A DNA stretch of 64,000 bases from Piper betle (Eukaryota; Streptophyta; Magnoliopsida; Piperales; Piperaceae), in NCBI GenBank assembly GCA_033002965.1, contig JAURVB010013184.1, forward strand, positions 62,001 to 126,000, given 5' to 3'. A program made the translations under genes and the position numbers. The stretch's first letter is position 1, and each line of letters begins with the position of its first letter. Of the stretch, positions 33,902 through 45,400 are shown one piece after another. The notes under the pieces are model-generated. The model was not told the origin of the DNA, ran no database searches, and saw only the letters and a program-made list of their open reading frames with translations.

Positions 33902-36179
33902 TGTTCCTTGTTGTATATGCTAATTCTTAGTAAATATGAAACAAGTTGTTCTTTTGTTTATCTTTCTCTTTCTCTTGCAATTCTTGGATAATAACATGGG
34001 GTTCAAGTTTAGTAATAGTAAGAATTGGAATGGGAAGGAGAGCATTCTGGGCACACCATATTCTACTATTTTATAGGACTTTTTTTGCTTGTTCTCGTGC
34101 GTTTTGACCTTTTCTCAAGTGTGATTTACTGTGGCCTCACAACGTATAAGTTAAATTATAAATCTAAAAGCTATAAAAGATAAGCAAATCTTATCTATCA
34201 ATAAGCCCATGTACAAAACATATAAATACAAAAATGATAAACATAACATCAACAAAAGATAAACATGCGAAATTGATTAAGACTATTGTAGCACCTTGGG
34301 AAAACACAACCATGAACGGGGGAGTTACCTAACATACAAACCCAAACATTGATAAAAGAGCAAGTTCAGATTACCAATAACAAATAAAAAGATTGTATTA
34401 GATGCACATTGTAAATGATAAGTATTTATAAGGCAAAAATTAAATTTATTAGCATTCTCGTAAATATAATATTCAACTAATAATATGTTAAATAATAATT
34501 ATTCAAATCTTATAAACCTAACCATGTTCCACTGTCATATAATATGATACCTCAAATCAGAATCTAAAACAAGCAAATAAAAGTTCACTAAGAATAATAA
34601 AAAATGGTCGATCCACTATCCACAGGAGCTCTATCCCCACTAAGGCTCTCGTCCCAAGATAGCTCAACTTGCATAGGGAATTTTGCACTAAGATAAAATT
34701 ATCAAGTCTGCATAATTAAAATGAACAATTTAAACAACACAATAAATGTACGGGTTTACGTTTAACCCCTCTCCTATAAGATTGACCACTCTATTAAAAA
34801 GGTTTTACCATCTATGATCATAAACGTTGCCCTTTCCCGTAGGAGACAGTAAACCTATGTCCTCACCCAACCTCTAGCCTATGAATACGAACTAGACTAC
34901 TCCTTACCCCTTAGAACTCGGGACCTTATATGTCTTGTAGTAAGCCTTACAAGACAATGTGATGAGCCTCACATCACGGCCGTATATTTCAATCAAGTAG
35001 ATGAAGTCCAATGCGTCTCCACCCTTCACCCAACTAATCAATAGCAACTAGTGTTCATTTAACATCATAAAAACTCTACGTACCTACATCCTTCAATATT
35101 ATTCTTCTCCATTGACTAGTTTTCAAACAAGACCTAAACAACACCAAGCATGCATATCATGTATCCATATGATTGCATACCAAACATGAAAATAATGATA
35201 TGACATACCTTTACCTTTTCAACCTCGAGAACAAGTATTCAATTAGGGCATATGTAATATATCAACACATTAACATCATCAAACAATTGTAATTGAAGCA
35301 TGAAATATCATTAAATAATTTAATAAATAATGTTTCAAACTAACGCTCGAGCCACTTTGTTTCCTGGCGGTTGGGCTACTAGTTTTCTGGATACATATTT
35401 TTCACCTACAAGCCGAACAATCAAGCAATTAGATTCCCGCCACTCTGGTGTTTGCTAGTTTTTACAACTTTCAAATTTTCATGATTTTTTTTCATGCATT
35501 CGTCATCAAGTTTGATTCTTTTTCAACCCAACAAATTCATATGATTATTCTAACCATTATTCACAATTCTACCATTAAAGTATAAAATTTAAAAAATTTA
35601 CAACCTAAAATCTATAAATCATAATTAATCTAACTCAAGCAAATCATCTAATTATTGTTCTTAAAATTATTTTCTAACTAGATCTCATAAAAATTTGCCC
35701 ATACATTATTGAAAATTCCAGAAATCAAATCTATGCTTATAATATCATGAGAATTCTCTATAAATTAAATGATAATTCATGCACAAGAACTCAAATCTGA
35801 ATTTTCATCTCCAAAAATAAATGTAAATAGTAAATTATGGGAATAAAAAATGACCTCAAGTTTGTTCTTCAAATAATTTGGGATATTCTTTTTGCATATC
35901 TTCTTCTTTTTTCAAGAAGTTACTTCAACATCTCGATTACTCCAAGATATTTTTACTAGTGGCATTGTTGTCATCCTCAATATGTTATCTCGCCTATCTA
36001 GTATATTCAATGGTTTTTCCTCATAAATAGCAATTGGTTGTATATCAAACTCAGTGTAGTTAGGAATAATATGAGTATCATCTCTTACATACTTCTTGAG
36101 CATAGATACGCGAAAGGCATTATGCATTTTAAGCCAAATCACCAACCCTTGCAATTATATCAAATGTTCATATATATCT

Positions 36180-36650
36180 TAGCTTTAACTTCCCTACAAA
36201 TCCAAATCTAACTGAAACCTGTGTTGGAGATACTTTCAAATAGACTTTATCTCCCACCAACAGTTCTTGTTCTTATCTTCTTATGTCAACAACTCTTTCG
36301 TATATCTTGAACTACCTTGATTCTTTGCTTAATGACGTTCACCTTCTCTGACACTTCTTCAATAATTGTGGACCAACTACCACTACATCTGGTAACTCTA
36401 GACAACATGTATGTGATCTACATGGTCTTCCATATAAAGCTTCAAAAAGAGTAATTTCTATAATTGTTTGATAGAGATTATTATATGTGAATTCCACAAG
36501 ATGTAAATGTTACTCTCAATCACCTCTCCAATCTACAATACAAAACCAAAGTAAGTTTTCCAAGGTTTGTATAGCCCTTTCACTTTAACCATTGATCTGA
36601 GGGAGGGTGATAAGTTGTACTCAATTTTATTTATGTTCTCATTGTTTGCT
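36180..36650 (-). pseudogene. Ty3/gypsy integrase core and C-terminal remnant, unit 3
   Basis: On the minus strand, near 36590-36625, the core motif reads STTYHP then QING, stop, SERAIQT (canonical YHPQTDGQSERTIQTLE). Lower coordinates give the EFTYNN-like and KVS/RFG-like text homologous to 2380-2712 but with more frameshifts. Confidence 0.7.
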
Positions 36651-36955
36651 TAAAAGCTCTTTATGACTGAGAAGTAAATAATAGATCCATGTCGGAGACA
36701 ATTTCCTTTGAAATTTCATGGTATCTAATTATGCTATCTATATACAATTTAGCAAGTTGTTCAACTATCTTTGTAGCTTTGACCAGAATAAAATATATTG
36801 ATTTGGTTAACTGGTCTACCACAACCCATATAGAATCATTCTTCCTCTTCGAAGTCCTGACACGAAGTCACAAAAAACACTCTTAGTTCCAATAAGGTAC
36901 AGAAAGTGGTTTTCATAAGCCACTAAGCGATTGATAGTCAGATTTAACTTGTTGA

Positions 36956-39820
36956 TGTAAAACCCGTGACTCGAGCCAGAGTTTTACGGGAGTGAACTAG
37001 TCGGTTCAACTGTCGGTTCGAGTCGAGTCAGCTTCATGGACCGCGAGCTGAGTTGAGGCCAGCTGTGAGTTATGAGCGATGAGAGTCATGTATGCTCAAG
37101 TATACAATGATAACACCTAAGAGATGATGAAAAATGGGTTATCAAGTATGTGGAGGTATGCAGTATTGATTGTTATTTTTATTTGATCGTAGAATATTTT
37201 TAGGGCCGAATGACGAATTAGGATACGATATAGGTGAGTTTGGGTGGGTTATTAGTTATAAAACATATCATTTGGATGTTGCTGTGTTCGTTTGATTTTA
37301 CGGGATTTTTCCCAAATTTTTTGGATTTTTTAGGATTTATTAGGAGATAGTTATTATTATTGACTCGAGTCGGAGTCGAGTCAAGTTTAATTTACAAAAA
37401 TGCCATCACACGCCCTTCATCTTCCTCCCGACCCTTCTTCACCCAAACCCTCACCGCCCACTTCGTTCGTCGCCGCCACCACCGTAGACTGTCGCCCCGC
37501 CGCCGGAACCAACCGTCCGTCGTCCCCTCGCCATCACTGTGCCGCCCCGATCGGCCCCGGCCACCGATCGCCTGCCAGTGCGCCGCCGCAATGCCGCGAA
37601 GCCGCCTCGGCCGTCGCCATTCCGAACTCGATTTCGCCGCCGTCCGGGCCGCTCTGCCGCCGCTGTGACCCCGACGACCACCCCTCGCCGTTGCCGACAT
37701 TTCCCCCATCCTCCCGATCGCCGTCCAGGCCGGCCGGAGCCCCGATCGGAGCACACCGCCGCCGCCGACCATTTTCAACGCTGCCGCCGACGGCCATCGC
37801 CGCCTCGGCTACCTTGTTTGACACCGCCATTGGACCAAGCTCATCAAGCTGGTGCCGATAGACCCCCTGATTGCCCCGTCCCGAATCATCGCCGGAAAAC
37901 TGTCGGAATCCGCCGGAAAACCGCCGACACTCACCGGAAAACCGCCGGAACTGCCGGAAAATTGGATTCGTGGGAAATTCGCCGGATCATCCGCCGAACG
38001 CACCCAGTCCAATCTGATCGGACTTCGGACGCCGCTAGGTGCCGAATTCGAGTTTCGAGGCGCGAAACGGAAACCCTAGCCGTCGCCGATCTTCGACGAC
38101 GCGAGGTATAATTTATTTTAACTTAATTAATTGAAAGTATTAATTATTAGAATTTGCATGCTATGATTGATGAATTGTGCATTGTAATTACTTATATAAA
38201 TGTGGATTTGATTTAGAATAAAATATGAAATTTGTGGAATTGTGTGGTGTTAAAAATAGAAGTTATGAAACTAATTAGGGTTATTAGGTAATGATCATGA
38301 TCTAATGCAAACTAACCTAAGTAGACTTGCTAGAATTGATATAGGTTGATGTGTGTTGATTGATGCGTGATTGTGTTGATTGTGTGTGCATGCTATAAGA
38401 TGTGTGATTCATCATGCGGGCGTTAGTTTTTAGCTTGATTGTGTAGGTACGGTGTAGGAGCTCGCCGCCTAGGCGCGTGGACCCGTTTGGAGCTTCTACC
38501 AGGTCCGTTTAGGACTCGTTCTCTGTTTTACGCTACTCTATTGTTTATTTGATTTATCATGTGCAGGACGAGTTAAGTGGTGTTTTATCGGATCCCACTT
38601 AACTCGGGCCATTTAGCCAACAATTCTTTTTTCAGATTAATAACCCTCAAGGATGAGATCCCTCGAGTTTGTTTTCGAACTTCGGATCCAGCTCACGATG
38701 CCTTCGGGCCTATTGTATAAATCCCAACCCAGGCCTATATATATATAGTTTTTGTGTTTTCGGTGAGAGATGGAATGAGGGTTACTTGCGGCCACGTCTT
38801 CAGATAGGGCGTGTGCCCGGAAGAGCGGGCTCTGGAGCTGGGGAGAACCCACTTTGTTCCCAAAGGATCCGGATAACTCCACCTTTGAGTTCCTCAAACC
38901 CGGAGAAGTGTGGAGGTTTACGGGTACTGCAATGCAGCGCATGTCTAGACTTGTGGTTCAAAGGGTACTGAAGGCGACTGCCTGAGAGTGCTCGGCCTTT
39001 GTGCTCAAGGCCAGGAGTAATATGGAAGGTGCAGAGGGCGGTAAGGAATGAAATTTGATGCGAGAAGTGATAGAGGAATGGCCAAGGTATGAGGATGAGA
39101 AAGATAGGGGGACGCTGTCGACCCGAGGGCGACGGCCCGACGGCGACGGCTCCCGTATGTGCCCTGATGAGAGTTCTTGAGGAAGTATATGGTTTTGATT
39201 CAACAGGAGAGTTTGCTCTCTTGTGCCAGATTGATATTAGTTATTTTCCGGGCCGGTAACACTCGTTACTGACGGTTTTTCTATATATATGTAGGTGAGG
39301 AATGCGAGCGATGAAAGCTGTCGGGACTGCAGAGGAGCAGCACGGAACCGCGCACACATGTACCTGCCGCGTGTAACGTATAATGACGGTGTGTTATTGC
39401 TACGTGAATGATAACTTTGATGTGTTTGTTTAGATAAATTTCTTGTTATGAAATGAATGGATAAATGTGAATGAGTAGTGAGTTTGGAGTTCAGGCTCGG
39501 TTCAATTGAAACGAAAGAGATAATGATGAATGCTACGATAGATTATCATGTTTTATCGTATTTATATAAAATAGTATATATTTTCTTTTGGTTTCTCATT
39601 TATTATTTTGTCTTGTTTTTGCTTGTACATCATATCATGCATGTAGGACCACGTTAGAACCCAATCGTTCCCATTTATGCATTTCATATTTGCATCTCCA
39701 TCTTGAGACGCCGAGAGTAGATCCTGGTCGGCTTAGCCGAATCTAGTAGATTAACGAACGGTTCGGTCGCCGGTGACATTTCCGGGTCGGTTCATGGGTG
39801 AGCCAAAACGGGGTGTTACA
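36956..39820 (+). repeat. 5' LTR of the family L element
   Basis: 2865 bp, TGTAAAACCCGTGACTCGAG...ACGGGGTGTTACA, homologous to both solo LTRs. CpG-rich block at about 37430-38090 containing repeated CGCCGGAAAACCG. The open frames in that block (up to 190 codons on either strand) are composition effects. Confidence 0.93.
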
Positions 39821-39824
39821 GCAG

Positions 39825-39837
39825 TGGTATCAGAGCC
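39825..39837 (+). promoter_or_regulatory. Primer-binding site (initiator tRNA-Met)
   Basis: TGGTATCAGAGCC lies 4 bases after the 5' LTR and is complementary to the 3' end of plant initiator tRNA-Met. A second copy, TGGTATCAGAGCT, lies at 39898-39910. Confidence 0.9.
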
Positions 39838-39882
39838 AACTCTTGGCATATGTTCTCTGAGAGCCAACTCTTGGCATATGTT

Positions 39883-39908
39883 CTCTGATACCAGCAGTGG
39901 TATCAGAG
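39883..39908 (+). repeat. Inverted copy of the primer-binding site forming an 11-bp hairpin
   Basis: CTCTGATACCA (39883-39893), GCAG, TGGTATCAGAG (39898-39908): a perfect 11-bp stem with a 4-base loop. The left arm equals the sense 3' end of initiator tRNA-Met, including CCA. Just before it, GAGCCAACTCTTGGCATATG and the following TTCTCTGA occur twice in tandem (39833-39860 and 39861-39888). Confidence 0.92.
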
Positions 39909-40079
39909 CTAACCCTTGGTTGATTAAGATGGTAGATGTATTACAGGTTACATGTGTGCCGAAGCTACTCCGAGCTGTACCGATAGGTATTTTTCTGTCT
40001 TTATGTTTTTGTTCACAGATTTTCTTACCTAACAGTGGTGTGACAGGGTGAGTAGATTAGAGTAGGGTACACAAGCAGG

Positions 40080-41240
40080 ATGGTGACACAAACCCGTCGG
40101 ACCCAGATCAGGACCCCATCGCCTCCAATAGTTAGGCAGGATAGTCACGACCATGGTCACAGTGACACGGCTTCCAGTCGACCTAGGACCACCGTGCCAC
40201 CAGCAGAAACGAGTGTACCGGTATCAGCTAGTCGTCGCACAGAGAGCCATCGTCGAGACAGTCGACGCGACAGTCACCGCAGTGGGAGTAGTCAACAGGA
40301 AAGGGATGCTGCAATAGCTAGGCTAGTTGAGGTTCAGATGCAAATGCAGCAGAATTAGGAGGAATTTAGGAGAGAGCTCAGACAGATAGCTCTATTGGTA
40401 GCTAGAGCAGAGAAGAGACCAGCCGTGGATGAAGAAGCGGAAGGAGAGCCAGTAGCGCCCATGGGCCCTCCGCCGCCGCCTCCTCCTCCACCGCTACAAC
40501 AGGGAGCTACCCCCGCAACAGCTCCTCTGGTTGCCCCACTTCAGGCAAAGATGAGACAGGATGCCAGTGGACCTGCAATAGCAAGTAGCGGGCAAACCAT
40601 AGGGGGGAGTGGAGTAGTTGGAGGTGACAGTGTACTGGTTGGTACGGGATCACAGTTTCCCCGTTATGAGCAAGCAGAGGGATCAAACAGATCTGTAGAC
40701 GTGAGGAGTTTGGAACTGTGGCAATATGAGAGGTTCATGAAGAATGGCGGACGACCTTTCTTTGGGAAGTTGGATGCGGAGGAGGCATTCATATGGATAT
40801 CGTCGGCCATAGGAGTGTTTGATAGTATGGCATGCCCCGTAGAACACAGAGTGCGCGTCGTCACAGGAGCATTCCAAGACGAAGCGAGGATATGGTGGAG
40901 TTCGGTGCAGAATTCTGTATTTGCTCATCGCCAGCCTCAGGACATCACTTGGGAGGAATTCAGAGTGGAATTCGATGGAAAGTATTTTCCACCAGATGTT
41001 AGGAGAAGGAAGGAACGAGAGTTCCGGATGTTGAGGCAAGGGCCTATGACAGTAGTACAGTATGAGACGAGGTTTAGAGCGTTGGAGAGATTTGCACCAG
41101 ATTTGGTTCCAACCGAAGGAAGAAGAATAGAGCACTTCTATGAAGGCCTCCATTATGAGATTCAGATGGCATACTTGGATAGGAAGTTTACTACCTTCGG
41201 TGACGTAGTGAGAGCTGCAGGTGAAGCAGAGCGGGTATAG
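40080..41240 (+). pseudogene. gag: Ty3/gypsy gag polyprotein (Retrotrans_gag), one in-frame stop
   Basis: ATG at 40080 (MVTQTRRTQIRTPSPP), then an Arg/Ser/Thr-rich N-terminus, a TAG at 40356-40358, and the same frame continuing to a TAG at 41238-41240. The second part has a Gly/Pro-rich stretch (GPPPPPPPPP), then the retrotransposon gag core at about 40720-41240: PFFGKLDAEEAFIWI, DEARIWWSSVQNS, TWEEFRVEFDGKYFPPDVR, REFRMLRQGPMTVVQYETRF, IEHFYEGLHYEIQ. In family members this core forms the virus-like particle. The zinc knuckle that should follow is missing because the element jumps to LTR sequence at 41370. One stop in an otherwise clean frame indicates recent inactivation; it could also be read through, which cannot be judged from sequence. 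Confidence 0.9.
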
Positions 41241-41369
41241 CTACACGACCACGTCGAGATGTCAACTAGAGGCAGCAACATCCGAGGCCATATCAGCCAG
41301 AACAGGGGGCACAGCATAGACGACGTATTGATGCGCTAGTAGCCATGAGAGCCATGGATGGCCAGGTAT

Positions 41370-42412
41370 AGGGTTACTTGCGGCCACGTCTTCAGATAGG
41401 GCGTGTGCCCAGAAGAGCGGGCTCTAGAGCTGGGGAGAACCCACTTCATTCTCAAAGGATCCGGATAACTCCACCCTTGAGTTCCTCAAACCCGGAGAAG
41501 TGTGGAGGTTTACGGGTACTGCAATGCAGCGCATGTCTAGACTTGTGGTTCAAAGGGTACTGAAGGCGACTGCCTGAGAGTGCTCGGCCTTTGTGCTCAA
41601 GGCCAGGAGTAATATGGAAGGTGCAGAGGGCGGTAAGGAATGAAATTTGATGCGAGAAGCGATAGAGGAATGGCCAAGGTATGAGAATGAGAAAGATAGG
41701 GGGACGCTGTCGACCCGAGGGCGACGGCCCGACGGCGACGGCTCCCGTATGTGCCCTGATGAGAGTTCTTGAGGAAGTATATGGTTTTGATTCAACAGGA
41801 GAGTTTGCTCTCTTGTGCCAGATTGATATTAGTTATTTTCCGGGCCGGTAACACTCGTTACTGACGGTTTTTCTATATATATGTAGGTGAGGAATGCGAG
41901 CGATGAAAGCTGTCGGGACTGCAGAGGAGCAGCACGGAACCGCGCACACATGTACCTGCCGCGTGTAACGTATAATGACGGTGTGTTATTGCTACGTGAA
42001 TGATAACTTTGATGTGTTTGTTTAGATAAATTTCTTGTTATGAAATGAATGGATAAATGTGAATGAGTAGTGAGTTTGGAGTTCAGGCTCGGTTCAATTG
42101 AAACGAAAGAGATAATGATGAATGCTACGATAGATTATCATGTTTTATCGTATTTTGATAAAATAGTATATATTTTCTTTTGGTTTCTCATTTATTATTT
42201 TGTCTTGTTTTTGCTTGTACATCATATCATGCATGTAGGACCACGTTAGAACCCAATCGTTCCCATTTATGCATTTCATATTTGCATCTCCATCTTGAGA
42301 CACCGAGAGTAGATCCTGGTCGGCTTAGCCGAATCTAGTAGATTAACGAACGGTTCGGTCGCCGGTGACATTTCTGGGTCGGTTCACGGGTGAGCCGAAA
42401 CGGGGTGTTACA
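41370..42412 (+). repeat. 5'-truncated 3' LTR of the family L element
   Basis: 1043 bp equal in length to 38778-39820 and differing at few positions. It begins abruptly at AGGGTTACTTGCGG after gag-derived sequence and ends GTGTTACA at the target duplication. Confidence 0.92.
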
Positions 42413-42560
42413 GTTGACATGTCAAACATTTAGACACAATATCTATCACGTCTATTTTTATACCTGTCAATCAATAATTACACTTTATATCCTGGTACAT
42501 CTTTATCATTCCTGATGAATTGAGAATTTAGATCAATCTGCTTCCTCTAATATTGATTTC

Positions 42561-42788
42561 TCAATTTTTTATTCTTAGGAATGCATAATCTTCCTCGAAA
42601 AATTGCACACATGAATCATTTATTCTAATATCGGTTGATTTCTCCATAAATTCTACCAAGTTTTTATCATCATTTTGAGTCATCTTTACTTGTTCTACCA
42701 AATCATTTGATATTACAAGATTCATCAACAACCCGATAAAAAATAAAGCTAGATTAATTGCAATTAATTCTCCCAATATATCCCACAA
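42561..42788 (-). pseudogene. Ty3/gypsy RNase H-integrase linker fragment, unit 3
   Basis: A 75-codon stretch with LLMNLVISNDLVEQVKMTQN, homologous to 18818-19033. Its end (YAFLRIKN) corresponds to the YIPKNKN part after a shift. This is the last part of the gypsy pol that unit 3 shares with units 1 and 2. Confidence 0.7.
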
Positions 42789-43149
42789 TCTTGCAACTTG
42801 CTAATGAGGAGATTGTCCTTATTTCCACTTTAAAACATATGCCACCACATTAGTTTTGGCCAAATGATAGAGTAGCTAAAAATCAAAGTCTTTCAAATAC
42901 TCAATTTACCTCATTTGTCTCAAGTTAAGATCACTTTTAGTAAATATTTATTTCCAACTTTTATGATCAGTGTAAACTCCAAACTTTGACCCCTAAAGGT
43001 AATGTCTTCATAACAGAACTGCAAAGACAACCGCCCCCAATTCCAAATCATGAGTGGCAACTCAAATGTTTCTTTGAGGTTTGAAAACTCAGCTCACATT
43101 TGTTATCCCACACAAATTTTACTTTCTTGCTTGTTTATCTAGTCATTGG

Positions 43150-43870
43150 AGTAGTTATCAAGGAAAAATCTACCCGCCAATATAAGGAAACTTTGGATAT
43201 CAGTGACTATCTTCGGTGTATGTTATTCAATCACTACTTGAATCATAACTGGATTAAGTGAGACACCTTTCTTGGAAATTATGTGCCCCAAAAAGTTCAC
43301 CTCTTTTAGCCAAGCTCGCACTTGAAAAATTTTGCAAATAGCCTATTATAGCTCAACACTTGGAGAGTTTCCTCATATGATTTCATGGTCATGTCCATTA
43401 TCAAATATACTAGAATATTATCAATAAAACTAATTATGACCTTATTGAAATAAAGATGATACACTCAATTCATCAAAGACATGAATATTGCAGCAGTATT
43501 TGTCAATTAAAAAGGCATTATCATAGATTCATAGTGGTCATACCTCGTTCTAAATGTTGTCTTAAGAATATCTTCATCTTTCACACGTAATTGGTAATAG
43601 CCAAAACAAAGATCAATCATAGAAAATATTTCAATTGTTCTCAATTAATCAAACAAGTCATCAATCCTCGACAGAGGATACTGATTCTTAACTGTCACTT
43701 GATTGAGTTGTCTTCTATCAACACACAATCAAAGTGAAGCACAATTCTCCTTGATAAACGGTACAGGCTCACCCTAAGGTGATGTTCTCGGACAAATAAA
43801 TCCTACTTGAAGCATTTCTTCCCACTGAGCTTTCAATTTTTTAAATTTTGTTGACGCCAACTTGCGTGGG
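43150..43870 (-). pseudogene. Ty3/gypsy reverse transcriptase remnant
   Basis: Minus-strand text in order: EMLQVGFI, CVDRRQLNQVTVKNQYPLSR (usual CVDYRxLNxxTxKNxYPLPR), [36 protein letters not shown] (catalytic box at 43417-43428), KCEL, EVNFLGHIISKKGVSLNP. The canonical FIDDILVYS box has lost its second aspartate (FIDN), and there are at least four stops. Unit 1 and unit 2 copies do not contain this region. Confidence 0.88.
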
Positions 43871-44410
43871 GCTTTAGAAAGTGGTTCAAAACCAACAAGT
43901 ACATCTATTGTGAACTCAATTTCTCTTAGTGGAGGTACCCTTGACAACTCTTTAGAAAATATATCAGGGAATTCAGAACCACCAGAGTGGAAGTCATCTC
44001 TTGGGTTTTATCACTTAAGTCAACCAAACTTGCAATGTGACCTTACACACCTGACCAATAAAGTTGACAGCTTAGGTATAGGATACAATACATGAGAATG
44101 TCTAATAATGACTCTTGAAAGATTAACCCCATCTCACTTTTACAAGGACTTTAAGCAGCCATTTTTTATCTCACAATCTAAGAATGATTGATTCTTTCCC
44201 AACCCATTCCATCTCTATTATTACATTAGATTCCCTTAATCCATATATAACAAAATCTCACACAAAAGTATCTCCTTAAATCTCAACTCTAGACTCCAGA
44301 CCCTTAAGCGTAGTAAACTCAGGCTCACCTATTGCAGCTGTAATTCTCAATGGGTAAGGTAAAGCTAAGGTTTTTAAGGCTAACTGCTTTGCTTTTCTAG
44401 GTGCTATTTA

Positions 44411-44446
44411 TGAGTGGGTACAACCTGTATCAAATAATATATGAAC
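44411..44446 (-). pseudogene. Ty3/gypsy aspartic protease active-site motif
   Basis: Reads VHILFDTGCTHS on the minus strand; the usual form is VLFDTGATHSFI. The active-site DTG is intact; the following residue is a stop. Confidence 0.8.
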
Positions 44447-44590
44447 ATAAAAATTTTGATCAAAATTGTACCCCAAACCATTCACCCCTCCTTAACATCC
44501 TTCTCTAGATGTGCTAGGTAGATCTTGCCCTTGCCTTTTGTCATTCTAAGGAAGGTTGTTCCCATCTTTGCTTTGCTCTTGTTCCTTAAG

Positions 44591-44695
44591 TACCAACCTG
44601 CAATCTTTCTTTATGTGTTCAGCTTTCTCACAGTTGAAACACTTCACCGGTTCAGGATACTGACCAATATGTTTTCCACCACAGTTTCGGCACTT
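44591..44695 (-). pseudogene. Gag zinc knuckles of the Ty3/gypsy copy
   Basis: A minus-strand frame contains CFNCEKAEHIKKDC, a perfect CX2CX4HX4C knuckle, preceded by a degenerate one, CRNCGGKHIGQY, whose last cysteine is replaced. Nucleocapsid-type RNA binding in family members. Confidence 0.82.
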
Positions 44696-44739
44696 GTAGG
44701 CATGTCATTCCCCATCTCACTTCCTCTTGTTGGGATTGT

Positions 44740-45400
44740 TACCAACCCCTTGCTGCCTAGAAAACCTCATCACACCAGACAAGAGATAGCGAATTTGGAG
44801 ATAGTGTTAGTATTCTTAGCCACCAGCTCTTGCTCCAAGATTAATTCGTGATTGGCAGCCGTATCGATTATGTCGTTGAAATTATTGCAAGGAATGTTGG
44901 TAATTCTATCCCTCAATTCAAACTTCAAACCATAGAAAATTTTACTTGAACGGGCCTTCTCATTAGCTAAAGACCCTGGAGAATAATGCTCCAGTACAAG
45001 GAACTTGCGAGCATACTACCTGCCAAGTCGTTTCCCCAAGCAAAATTGTTAAACTCCAAGGCCTTATATTATATCATTGGTACTGGGGAGTAAAATTGTT
45101 AAACTCTATATCGTTGGTTCTCGAAAATACTAGTCATTAACTATAGCCACAAACTCAGCTCCTGAGATGGAATTGATCACCCTCTGTCTAACAATAGACT
45201 TTTCCAGGGCATCCCACTAATTATATACCTCTTTGTGATGTATGCAAGTGGCTAACCTAGCATTACGCTTGTGGCGTACTTGCACTGCCTTGAATGCGAT
45301 CTCTATTTGTTAATCTAATTCTCAACTTTGACCGGATCAACTCCTCCCACAAACGCTTTGGCAATATTCTTAATGAATTTTCCTTAATACACTTGTCAGA
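44740..45400 (-). pseudogene. Gag core remnant of the Ty3/gypsy copy
   Basis: Readable pieces include KFLVLEHYSPGSLANEKAR, KIFYGLKFELRDRITNIP and DIIDTAANHELILEQELV, which follow the retrotransposon gag pattern (F..GL...IR..V......ELV..A...E). Stops and shifts throughout. Confidence 0.6.

Larger units (their letters stand above)
13165..34040. repeat. Tandem segmental duplication, unit 2
   Basis: Second copy, expanded to 20.9 kb by later insertions: solo LTR 14221-17076, hAT 25096-30403 with nested solo LTR, and about 450 bp at 24640-25087. It contains one GGCC repeat copy instead of two, an intact DVL gene and the more complete GPX pseudogene. At its right end about 450-500 bp (12840-13300 in unit 1 coordinates) are missing at the junction with unit 3. 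Confidence 0.9.
36956..42412 (+). mobile_element. Family L LTR retrotransposon, internally deleted, gag-only
   Basis: Flanked by a perfect 5-bp duplication gttga (36951-36955 and 42413-42417) and inserted in unit 3 integrase. Order: complete 5' LTR (36956-39820), primer-binding site, leader, gag (40080-41240, one stop), then an abrupt jump at 41370 into the last 1043 bp of the 3' LTR. Pol, the polypurine tract and the first 1.8 kb of the 3' LTR are absent. The shared 1043 bp of the two LTRs are equal in length and differ by roughly 15 substitutions by eye, so the insertion is recent. Confidence 0.93.
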
